DNA from: CAZFAT01 sp964517075
GTDB lineage: Bacteria; Acidobacteriota; Vicinamibacteria; Vicinamibacterales; SCN-69-37
Direction: 5' to 3'
Length of the DNA: 7,120 nt
Assembly: GCA_964517075.1 (NCBI GenBank)
Contig: CAZFAT010000408.1
Span: 1 to 7,120 of the forward strand
Position 1 is the stretch's first letter. Every line of letters starts with the position of its first letter. The notes beneath the pieces were generated by a model. That model ran no database searches, was not told the origin of the DNA, and saw nothing but the letters and a program-made list of their open reading frames with translations. This document shows, one piece after another, positions 1-5,884 of this stretch. Both the position numbers and the translations under genes were made by a program.

Positions 1-77
1 CGGCGCCCCCCCCCCCCGCCCCCCCCCGCCCCCCCCCCCCCCCCGCCCTCTCGCCCCCGGGGGCCCCCCCCCCCCGG
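1..77. other. Low-complexity C/G homopolymer end, probable sequencing or assembly artifact
   Basis: Nearly every base is C, with a few G and only one T, in long unbroken C runs. On the minus strand, the direction in which the adjacent gene is read, this becomes a G tract. The normal codon texture of that gene stops at about position 78. Runs of this kind at a contig end resemble poly-G read tails from two-colour Illumina chemistry carried into an assembly. They are unlikely to be genuine coding sequence, although no stop codon interrupts the frame here. Confidence 0.75.
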
Positions 78-1232
78 CCCGAGGCCGGACACCCTGACTG
101 TGGGCGTCAGCGTCAAGTGCAGGTCCGCTCCTGCCCGCTCCTGGCCAGACGTCAGCGACACGATGGTGGCCTCAACGGGCGTCGCGGCATCCGCATGGAA
201 CGCCGTGCGATAGGCGAAGAGTTGCCCGTCCGGCCTGACAACGGGCAGGGCGCCGCCGCCGCTGGCCACCATGTAGCCGCCCAGGCGAACGCCGCTGCCG
301 AGGGCGACGTTGGCGCCAGGCGTGGCCATCAACTGCATCAGCGCTACGGTCGTCGCCTGATCGGTGGCGTCGATCTGTCCGGTCAGACTGATGTTGACGA
401 TTTTCTCAAACATCGCGGCCGGCACCGCGATCTGCGCCTGCGGCGTCACGATCAGGTAGTCGGCCGGAAGCAGCGATCCGATTCGGTAAATGCCGCGGTC
501 GTCGGTACGCCCCGCGCCGGCCGGTGTGTAGCGTGATCGTCCGGCCACCATCGTCCGGCGCATCGCCTGCACGGTGATCCCCACGGCCGGCTCTCCCGCG
601 TCGTCGAACACGGTCCCGGTGACCGCCGCGTACTTCCAGAGGCGCAGGGTGAGGTCCTTGAGCACCTCGCTTTCGGCGACCGCGTAGGTGGGGATGTTGA
701 CCGTGGCTAGGCCGCGCCCGCCGGCGCTGAAAAGGTTCGTGGCGCCGAGACCAGGGGCCAGGCTCGCCGAGTATCCCTGCAGCGTAGCGGACAGTTGATA
801 CTGGCCCGGGGGCAGGCTGTGGAAGACAAAGCGTCCATCGCTGCCAGTGAGCACCCGCTGATCGCGGTTGGCCCCCGCGACGCCACGCGCCTGCAGGGCA
901 GCCATGGCGGCCGACATGGCTGCGTTGCCGGCGGCGTCGCCGCCCATCGCCGAGGCAAAGGCCGCGCCGGTAGCAGCTGCGGCCTCGAATCCCGTCGCGC
1001 CGCGGGCGCCCGGCGCAATGGGTCGTAGCAGGACGACGGCCTCGGCAATCGGCTGGCCGGTCGAACCGTCCGTGACCTGACCGAGGAGCAGCGCGGTGGA
1101 TTTCGGTGGCGTGACTGCGGAGGGTGGGGCGCTGGGCGTCTGGCGGTCGGCCGGTGGACGAGCACCCGCGACCACGAGAGGCATCATCGCGGCGACCGTG
1201 CCAGCGAAATACGCCAGGGAGGTGCGCGTCAC
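1..1232 (-). CDS. Exported carboxypeptidase regulatory-like domain protein, 3' end missing
   Basis: The minus-strand frame opens with GTG at 1232-1230 and stays open to the window edge; reliable sequence ends near 78, giving about 385 residues. Residues 1-24 (MTRTSLAYFAG..., ending VVAGA) form a signal peptide. Residues 49-154 fit a first carboxypeptidase-regulatory-like beta-sandwich, with GQVTDGSTGQPI at 51-62 and GSDGRFVFHSLPPGQY at 130-145. A second unit spans about 201-263, with VTGTVFDDAGEPA and TDDRGIYRIGSLLPADY. The region PVEATIVSLTSGQERAGADL followed by PTVRVSG (352-383) matches the recurring core of large acidobacterial exported proteins of this type. These are thought to be cell-surface or periplasmic structural or binding proteins; no enzymatic residues are visible. 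An Ala/Gly/Met-rich stretch (76-122) interrupts the first domain. The ribosome site is weak (AGG at 1250-1248), and an in-frame ATG pair at residues 16-17 is a poorer start because it would cut the signal peptide. The C-terminal part is outside the window. Confidence 0.85.
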   Translation of the reverse strand, partial: MTRTSLAYFAGTVAAMMPLVVAGARPPADRQTPSAPPSAVTPPKSTALLLGQVTDGSTGQPIAEAVVLLRPIAPGARGATGFEAAAATGAAFASAMGGDAAGNAAMSAAMAALQARGVAGANRDQRVLTGSDGRFVFHSLPPGQYQLSATLQGYSASLAPGLGATNLFSAGGRGLATVNIPTYAVAESEVLKDLTLRLWKYAAVTGTVFDDAGEPAVGITVQAMRRTMVAGRSRYTPAGAGRTDDRGIYRIGSLLPADYLIVTPQAQIAVPAAMFEKIVNISLTGQIDATDQATTVALMQLMATPGANVALGSGVRLGGYMVASGGGALPVVRPDGQLFAYRTAFHADAATPVEATIVSLTSGQERAGADLHLTLTPTVRVSGLGPGGGGPRGREGGGGGGAGGGGGGGR

Positions 1233-1290
1233 TGTCGAGACAGGATACCTGAATGGAGTGGCCGCTTCAGACCGGCCGAGGGGCCGAAGT

Positions 1291-1310
1291 GCTACAGTCG
1301 GGCCGGAGGA
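1291..1310 (+). promoter_or_regulatory. -10-like box and strong Shine-Dalgarno for the NIPSNAP gene
   Basis: GGAGGA at 1305-1310 lies 8 bases before the ATG at 1319 and fixes that start over an in-frame upstream ATG at 1253, which has no ribosome site and would put non-signal residues ahead of the Tat-like leader. Just upstream, GCTACAGTCG (1291-1300) contains TACAGT, a plausible -10 hexamer. No good -35 is visible. The 86-bp gap 1233-1318 also has to hold the promoter of the divergent minus-strand gene, for which I see no clear box. Confidence 0.5.
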
Positions 1311-1318
1311 GTGATGTG

Positions 1319-2134
1319 ATGGAACGACGTGCATTTATTGCCGCGGCGGCCGGGGCTGGGGGAACGTGGCTGTCGAGTCCTGCCGTGGCCGCGGCAAGCC
1401 TGACAGCAGGCATGCAGGCCCAGTCACCGGAGTATTACGAATTGCGCCGCTACCGGCTCCGGCGCGGACCGCAGCAGCAGCTCGTCGACACCTACATGCG
1501 CGATGCGCTGGTGCCCGCGCTGCAGCGCGCCGGCACCGGGCCCGTCGGCGTCTTCAACGTGACCATCGGCGCCGACAACCCCACGCTGCACCTGCTCATC
1601 ACCTACAAGACCCTCGACGCATTCAGTGGGCTTCCCGCGCGGCTCGCGGCGGACACCACCTATCAGACGGCCGGCGCCACGTACCTGAATGCGGTCGCCA
1701 CGTCACCGGCATTCGTGCGGATCGAGTCATCGCTCATGCGCGCCTTCGACAGCATGCCGGCGCTCGCGCTGCCGTTCGGCGGTGGCGAGGCGGGGCGCCG
1801 GCCTCGCATCTTCGAGATCCGCGTGTACGAGAGCCACAGCGAAAACGCGTCCCGGAAGAAGATCGGGATGTTCGACAACGGTGAGATTGCGATCTTCCGA
1901 AAAGCTGGGCTTCAGCCCGTGTTTTTCGGCGACACCGTCATCGGCCAGAGCCTGCCGAACCTGACGTACATGTTGGTGTACGAGGACATGGCGGCCCGCG
2001 ACCGCCAGTGGGCCGCGTTTGCGTCCGATCCCGAGTGGCGCAAGCTGTCGACGACGCCCGGATTGACCGACCCGGACATCGTCACCAGCATCAGCAACAC
2101 GTACTTGCGGCCGACGGCGTACTCGCAAGTCTAG
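1319..2134 (+). CDS. Exported NIPSNAP family protein with two NIPSNAP domains
   Basis: The product is 271 residues. It begins MERRAFIAAAAGAGG, a twin-arginine pattern (RR at 3-4, then x-F-I) followed by a small-residue hydrophobic stretch with cleavage plausible near AVAAA (22-26), so Tat export is likely. Two NIPSNAP units follow. The first covers about 38-140, opening YYELRRYRLRRG and including a Leu/Ile core near HLLITYKTLDAF. The second covers about 163-267, opening RIFEIRVYESHSE, with FDNGEIAIFRKAGLQPVFFG and LTYMLVYEDMAARDRQWAAF. NIPSNAP proteins adopt a dimeric alpha/beta-barrel fold, and their bacterial biochemical role is not settled. Tandem-domain, signal-bearing versions of this length are common in Acidobacteria and Planctomycetes. 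The gene is divergent from the regulatory-like-domain gene and converges on the DUF2272 gene with a 50-bp gap, so it is probably monocistronic. Family assignment is firm; the function is unknown. Confidence 0.9.
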   Translation: MERRAFIAAAAGAGGTWLSSPAVAAASLTAGMQAQSPEYYELRRYRLRRGPQQQLVDTYMRDALVPALQRAGTGPVGVFNVTIGADNPTLHLLITYKTLDAFSGLPARLAADTTYQTAGATYLNAVATSPAFVRIESSLMRAFDSMPALALPFGGGEAGRRPRIFEIRVYESHSENASRKKIGMFDNGEIAIFRKAGLQPVFFGDTVIGQSLPNLTYMLVYEDMAARDRQWAAFASDPEWRKLSTTPGLTDPDIVTSISNTYLRPTAYSQV

Positions 2135-2184
2135 TCAGCGATGAGTTCAAAGCTCAAAGCATCGGCATCGCGCGACGGGAAGAC

Positions 2185-3249
2185 CTAATCGGCGCAAGCG
2201 AGACGGTCGGTGGACAGCAGCGGAGCGACGGTTCGCTGAGCGGCGAGAGACGGTCCGGCGGCGCATCCCAACGCCCGAAGCGTGGGGCTGCGGTCAAAGG
2301 CCTCGAGAGGGGCGGGGCCGGACCGGAGGCTCAAATGAGCGAACACGGCACGTCCGCCCTCGATCTCGTCGGCGCGCACCGGCCGAAGGCCCTTGGGCGT
2401 GCTGACGGCCGGCAGGATCTTCAGGCTGACGGAGCCGCGCACATTTCCGCCAATCGCGAGGAAGCGCCCGGCTTCGTGATCCACTTTGACGACGATGTCG
2501 CAATGGGTGCGAGCACCCTGGCCCATCTGACGGCGGCGTTCCGCAAGCGTCCGGTATTCGGGCCGGCGCGCCGTGCAGAGCAGGTCGCCCGGCGCGACGG
2601 CGACCTGACCGGCCTCATGCGCGACGTAGGCCGCGCGCGACGTCGCGACGCCCTGCGCGCGGATCGCCTGATCGATGAAGGTGTGGTGCGCTACCGCGCG
2701 CTGGAACTGGCGCGCGTCTCCGAGTCCGGCTTCGCACATCACCCAGGAGATGAACGCGGCCGACCAGGGGGACTCCCAGCGTGCCGACGCGCCGGCCGGA
2801 CCGTTCCACGCGCGATTCTGGTTGCCCACAATCCAGCTGCCTTCAGGCGTGACGCTCCAGTAGCCGGCAATCGAGGCGGCGACGCGCGGCGCATCGGCGC
2901 GGCCCACGCCCCGGCCGCGGCGGGCGCGACGCGCCTCGAACTCGTCGTCGTCCGCTTCGGTCTGATCGAGGACGACGAAGCCGAAGTAGCCCCACTCCTG
3001 GATGGCGACCTCGACGATGCGCCGGCGGACATCGGCCGCCGGCACGCTCCGGCAGGGCAGCGCGCGGACGGTCATGCGGCCCGGCTCGCCGGTCACCCGC
3101 ACCGAGGGCGGCTGAACATCGAGCGTCGCTGCCGGCAACCGGTCGAGCGGCGCCTGCTGGGCGAACATGACAAATGTCGTCGCCGTCACCACGGCGAGCG
3201 ACAGAACGAGGGCGAGGTGAGCCGGCGGCCAGCGCTGCGCGGTCGGCAT
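2185..3249 (-). CDS. DUF2272 domain-containing protein, membrane-anchored or secreted
   Basis: The product is 354 residues. A hydrophobic segment at about 10-30 (HLALVLSLAVVTATTFVMF) acts as signal peptide or N-terminal anchor. The DUF2272 domain spans about 73-310. Its recognisable elements are RRRIVEVAIQEWGYFG (75-90), PWSAAFISWVMCEAG (161-175), AVAHHTFIDQAI (185-196), PGDLLC (220-225), HCDIVVKVD (249-257) and IGGNVRGSVSLK (266-277). The order W-S/C-AAF, then PGDLL, then HCDIV with GGN resembles NlpC/P60- and CHAP-like papain folds, where Cys and His would be catalytic. Here Ser163 sits at the usual Cys position, so peptidase activity cannot be assumed. The tail (311-354) is low-complexity and probably disordered. 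The ATG at 3249 has no Shine-Dalgarno but is preceded by a -10-like TAGACT (minus strand) 15 bases upstream. The gene stands alone, divergent from hisC and convergent with the NIPSNAP gene. Substrate is unknown; a cell-envelope role is inference. Confidence 0.88.
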   Translation of the reverse strand: MPTAQRWPPAHLALVLSLAVVTATTFVMFAQQAPLDRLPAATLDVQPPSVRVTGEPGRMTVRALPCRSVPAADVRRRIVEVAIQEWGYFGFVVLDQTEADDDEFEARRARRGRGVGRADAPRVAASIAGYWSVTPEGSWIVGNQNRAWNGPAGASARWESPWSAAFISWVMCEAGLGDARQFQRAVAHHTFIDQAIRAQGVATSRAAYVAHEAGQVAVAPGDLLCTARRPEYRTLAERRRQMGQGARTHCDIVVKVDHEAGRFLAIGGNVRGSVSLKILPAVSTPKGLRPVRADEIEGGRAVFAHLSLRSGPAPLEAFDRSPTLRALGCAAGPSLAAQRTVAPLLSTDRLACAD

Positions 3250-3298
3250 CGGTGCGTGGACCGTAGTCTACCGTGGGCAGAGCTAGAATCGAACCGCC
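3250..3298. promoter_or_regulatory. Compact divergent promoter region for hisC and the DUF2272 gene
   Basis: Only 49 bases separate the two start codons. On the plus strand TAGAAT (3284-3289), inside GCTAGAATCG, matches the bacterial -10 consensus at 5 of 6 positions and lies 9 bases before the hisC ATG. Transcription would then begin at or within a few bases of the ATG, and no Shine-Dalgarno is present, so hisC is probably read from a leaderless or nearly leaderless mRNA. On the minus strand TAGACT (3270-3265) lies 15 bases before the DUF2272 ATG. Neither has a recognisable -35. The two boxes lie 13 bases apart, so the promoters must overlap. Confidence 0.5.
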
Positions 3299-4453
3299 AT
3301 GCAATCTCCCACATTGCTGATTCGGCCCCTCGTCCGCCGCCTCGACGCCTACGTGCCCGGCGAGCAGCCGACGATGGCCGGCCTCATCAAGCTCAACACG
3401 AACGAGAATCCGTACCCGCCGTCGCCGAAGGTGCTCAAAGCCGTGCGTCGCGCCGTGGACGGCCGGCTGCGGCTCTATCCGAACCCGACGTCGCAGCGGC
3501 TCCGCGAGCGGCTGGCGCGGCTACACGGGACGACGCCCGCGCACGTGTTCGTCGGCAACGGGTTGGACGAGTGCCTCGCACTCGCGGTGCGCGCGTTCGT
3601 GGAGCCCATCGCGGCCGTGCACTCGGACGACCCGCGGAGCGTTCTGCAGTACTTCACCCCGAGCTACTCGCTCTATCCCGTGCTCGCCGACGCCCACGGC
3701 GCACGCCGAAATCCGGTGCCGCTGGCCCTCGACTTCGCGCTGCCGTCGCGCGCCGCCCTCCGGCAGGACGGCCGATGGCGCTTCACCGCGGCGCTGACAC
3801 TGGTGACCACGCCGAACGCGCCGAGCGGCCGGGGATATCCGACGCCGGAGCTCGACGCGCTTTGCCGCGCGCAGCGCGGCGTGGTCCTGCTGGACGAAGC
3901 GTACGTGGAGTTTGCCGACGACGATGCGATGCGACTGGCGCGGAAGTACCCGCACGTGCTCGTCGCCCGGACGTTCTCGAAGGCCTACTCCCTCTGCTTC
4001 CAGCGGGTCGGCTACGTCGTCGGCCACCCGGCGCTGATTGGCGCGCTGGACCGCCTCCGCGACAGCTACAACGTCAACGGCCTGGGGCAGATTGCGGCCC
4101 TGGCCACGCTCGCGGATCGGGCGTACTACCGCCGGAACTTCAGGCGGATCGCCCGCACGCGTCAGGCGCTCGCGCGCGACCTCACGGCGCTCGGCTTCAC
4201 GGTGCTGCCGAGCCAGACGAACTTTCTCTTGGTCCGGCCGCCGCGGTACCCGGCGCGGGAGTGGCTGGCGCGGCTGCGGCGCCGACGGATCCTCGTGCGC
4301 TGGTTCGACGCGCCGGACGTCACGCCCTACCTTCGGATCACGGTAGGCACGGATGCCGATGCGCGCGCGCTGGTGCGCGCGGTGCGGGCGGAGTTACATC
4401 GGACCCCGGGCGACGAGCGTCACAACGACGAGAACGATCAGCGGTGCCAATGA
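3299..4453 (+). CDS. hisC: Histidinol-phosphate aminotransferase
   Basis: This is a cytoplasmic PLP enzyme of 384 residues, a little longer than the usual 350-370. It converts imidazole-acetol phosphate plus glutamate to histidinol phosphate in histidine synthesis. Visible fold-type I aminotransferase marks are NTNENPYPPSP (33-43), YPNPTSQRLRERLA (60-73), VGNGLDE at the cofactor phosphate loop (85-91), TPNAPSG (171-177, usually NPNNPTG), LLDEAYVEF (197-205, Asp199 facing the PLP pyridine nitrogen and Tyr202 near its O3'), TFSKAYSL (225-232, with Lys228 as the Schiff-base lysine), RVGYVVG (236-242) and YLRITVG (344-350, where Arg346 should bind the substrate carboxylate). All catalytic residues are present. 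No other his gene is adjacent, so it is an orphan copy and could instead serve aromatic amino acids. The last residues (371-384, GDERHNDENDQRCQ) are a polar tail beyond the normal end. The start follows a -10-like box directly and lacks a ribosome site. Confidence 0.93.
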   Translation: MQSPTLLIRPLVRRLDAYVPGEQPTMAGLIKLNTNENPYPPSPKVLKAVRRAVDGRLRLYPNPTSQRLRERLARLHGTTPAHVFVGNGLDECLALAVRAFVEPIAAVHSDDPRSVLQYFTPSYSLYPVLADAHGARRNPVPLALDFALPSRAALRQDGRWRFTAALTLVTTPNAPSGRGYPTPELDALCRAQRGVVLLDEAYVEFADDDAMRLARKYPHVLVARTFSKAYSLCFQRVGYVVGHPALIGALDRLRDSYNVNGLGQIAALATLADRAYYRRNFRRIARTRQALARDLTALGFTVLPSQTNFLLVRPPRYPAREWLARLRRRRILVRWFDAPDVTPYLRITVGTDADARALVRAVRAELHRTPGDERHNDENDQRCQ

Positions 4454-4489
4454 CGTCGGGTTCGGGAGCAGCTTAGCCCCCAACGTTCG

Positions 4490-4534
4490 TTGCGAGTGAG
4501 CCTTCCACCCTGTAATGTCATGTGTCGTCGGAGG
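4490..4534 (+). promoter_or_regulatory. Candidate promoter and Shine-Dalgarno for the 4540-5778 gene pair
   Basis: GGAGG at 4530-4534 is 5 bases before the ATG at 4540 and supports that start over the in-frame GTG at 4522, which would have no ribosome site. Upstream, TGTAAT (4511-4516) matches the -10 consensus at 5 of 6 positions, and TTGCGA (4490-4495) could act as a -35, though the 15-base spacer is short. The 86-bp gap after hisC shows no obvious terminator. The ribosome site is solid; the promoter boxes are tentative. Confidence 0.4.
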
Positions 4535-4539
4535 CCTCT

Positions 4540-5112
4540 ATGCGTCAACGGCTGCGGGCTACAGCGTGCGTGCTCATCCTCGTCGCAGGTGTGCTCGGTG
4601 GCGCCCGTGGCGTCCCCGCTGCTCTCGGCGCCACGCAGACGAGCTCGTTGTCCGGCGCGTGGACAGAGGAGTTCGTCTCGGGCTCGCGCCGGCCGACCTG
4701 GGGATCACCCTTCAGAACGATCCACGACGCAGCGCGCTTCACGGTGATCGGCCCAGAGGGCTTCAAGACCTACCCCCTTGACGGGACTGCCGTCGATACG
4801 CCGCTCGCGTCGGCGTCGTGCTCGAGCACGTTACGGCGGACGAAGGCGGAAGCCCGACGTGGCCAGATCGTCATCACCGAGTCGATTGTCAGCCGCCCGA
4901 TCGGAGGCCGCGGTCACGCTCACTCGCCCTGTCTGTTCGATGACGCGGAGGAGCCGGGCGTGTCGCTTTCGGCTCCAGCTCGGGCGACCGTCACGCTCGA
5001 GAGGGTCACGGTGGTCTCGCGCAAGGGCGATCGCCTCATGGTCGAAGTGACACAGCAAGGACCGGTCGGCCCCGTGACGACGACGGATGTCTATCGGCCG
5101 GATTCCCGGTAG
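4540..5112 (+). CDS. Exported protein of unknown function, diverged lipocalin-like (SGTW-type)
   Basis: The product is 190 residues. Residues 1-32 form a signal peptide: MRQRLR, hydrophobic ACVLILVAGVLGG, then cleavage near ALGA. The mature part opens SLSGAWTEEF (36-45). It contains TYPLDGT (77-83), GQIVITESIV (108-117), RKGDRLMVEV (161-170) and a final TTTDVYR (180-186). That order (S-G-x-W near the start, a Y-x-L-D-G turn, a strand, then R-K-G-D-x-L-x-V-E and a D-V-Y-R end) resembles the small secreted 'SGTW...' beta-barrel-like proteins common in Acidobacteria. The match is faint, so I give no family name with certainty. Two cysteines in the mature protein (94 and 131) could form a disulfide. 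It starts after GGAGG with a 5-base spacer and is followed 12 bases later by another exported protein on the same strand, so the two are probably co-transcribed. No catalytic motif is visible. Confidence 0.75.
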   Translation: MRQRLRATACVLILVAGVLGGARGVPAALGATQTSSLSGAWTEEFVSGSRRPTWGSPFRTIHDAARFTVIGPEGFKTYPLDGTAVDTPLASASCSSTLRRTKAEARRGQIVITESIVSRPIGGRGHAHSPCLFDDAEEPGVSLSAPARATVTLERVTVVSRKGDRLMVEVTQQGPVGPVTTTDVYRPDSR

Positions 5113-5124
5113 CAGGTCGTGACC

Positions 5125-5778
5125 ATGAGACTCCTGCCCACCGTCCTGGCGTTCGGTCTTCTCGCGGTCGCACCCGTCTTCAGCCAGGCCGTCCTGTTCG
5201 AGGACAACTTCAACGGCACACTCGGCAGCGGCTGGTCGTGGGTGCGTGAGCACCGCGAGGCGTGGCGCGTGTCGGCGCGCGGTCTGGAGGTGCGCGTCGA
5301 GCCAGGCAACATGTGGGGCCGGGCCAACGATGCACGGAACGTCCTGATCCGTCCCGCACCGGATCTCTCGGCGGGCCCGGTCGATGTCAGCGTGACGGTG
5401 GAGAACCGACCGACCGCGCAATACGAGCAAGTGGATCTCGTCTGGTACTACGATGACAGCCACATGGTGAAGATCGGACAGGAGCTTGTTGACGGCCAAC
5501 TGTCCATCGTCATGGGCCGCGAGGAAACCGACCGCACGCGCACCATCCGCATCGTCCCGCTGGAGGCGTTCGCGGTCCACCTGCGGTTTCTGGTGAAGGA
5601 CACCTCCATCCGAGGGCAGTTCCGGCCCGTCGGCTCAGACCACTGGCAGGAGGTGGGGGAAACCGACGTGCCGGCGCCGGCCGGCGGCCGCCCGCACGTC
5701 AGCCTGCAGTTCTACCAGGGCCCGGCGGATGCGGAACACTGGGCCCGCGTCAGCCAGTTCCGTATCCAGCGGCCTTAG
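5125..5778 (+). CDS. Exported concanavalin A-like (DUF1349-type) beta-sandwich protein
   Basis: The product is 217 residues. Residues 1-22 are a clear signal peptide (MRLLPTVLAFGLLAVAPVFSQA). The rest is one beta-sandwich: FEDNFNGTLGSGWSWVREHREAW (25-47), LEVRVEPGNMWGRANDARNVLIR (54-76), then strands containing YEQVDLVWYYDDSHMVKIG (100-118), LRFLVKDTSIRGQFRP (153-168) and a closing HVSLQFYQG (191-199). The FNG-xLGSGWSW start, the PGN(M/L)WG...NDA(R/K)N(V/I)L block and the WYYDD...VKIG block are features of DUF1349 and related concanavalin A-like domains, including the C-terminal sandwich of GH43 enzymes. These bind or accompany carbohydrates. No glycosidase domain is attached, so binding is inference. 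ATG at 5125 is preferred over GTG at 5119 because AGG (5114-5116) is 8 bases from the ATG but only 2 from the GTG. The gap of 12 bases after the previous stop suggests one operon. Confidence 0.85.
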   Translation: MRLLPTVLAFGLLAVAPVFSQAVLFEDNFNGTLGSGWSWVREHREAWRVSARGLEVRVEPGNMWGRANDARNVLIRPAPDLSAGPVDVSVTVENRPTAQYEQVDLVWYYDDSHMVKIGQELVDGQLSIVMGREETDRTRTIRIVPLEAFAVHLRFLVKDTSIRGQFRPVGSDHWQEVGETDVPAPAGGRPHVSLQFYQGPADAEHWARVSQFRIQRP

Positions 5779-5884
5779 AACGCCTTCAGCTCCGCGCGGT
5801 GTGGCGCGTCGTCGTCGATCGTGGGGCTTGGCGAGCCCGACACGCGCCAATTGCGCGCGTTGCGCTGACCCGACGAGGGAAGGC

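Noticed and set aside
117..536. Plus-strand open frame of 139 codons
   Set aside because: It is antisense to the carboxypeptidase-regulatory-like gene, whose minus-strand frame has clear domain motifs and a signal peptide.
2138..2171. Inverted repeat GCGATG...CATCGC in the convergent gap between the NIPSNAP and DUF2272 genes
   Set aside because: The stem is only 6 bp with a 22-base loop and has no T-run, so it does not support an intrinsic terminator call.
2008..4476. Very long plus-strand open frame of over 800 codons
   Set aside because: It runs antisense through the DUF2272 gene and out of frame through hisC. Its translation is Arg/Ala/Gly-rich without family features, as expected of a high-GC shadow frame.
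4473..4487. Possible integron attC-like core near CCCCCAACG, downstream of hisC
   Set aside because: It does not fit GTTRRRY/RYYYAAC exactly, and there is no paired site, integrase or cassette array.
4389..4500. Minus-strand hydrophobic run (LAPLIVLVVVTLVARG) over the 3' end of hisC
   Set aside because: It is the antisense of the Asp/Glu/Asn/Arg-rich HisC tail, which reads hydrophobic by codon complementarity. There is no convincing start or ribosome site.
5824..5838. Hairpin GGGCT-TGGCG-AGCCC in the 106-bp convergent gap 5779-5884
   Set aside because: The stem is 5 bp with no following T-tract, and such stems are common by chance at this GC content.
5775..5884. Minus-strand reading ending in TIDDDAPHRAELKAF with a TAA overlapping the end of the plus-strand gene
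   Set aside because: It looks protein-like and could be the tail of another lost gene, but upstream the frame runs out of frame through the esterase remnant and I cannot match it to any family.
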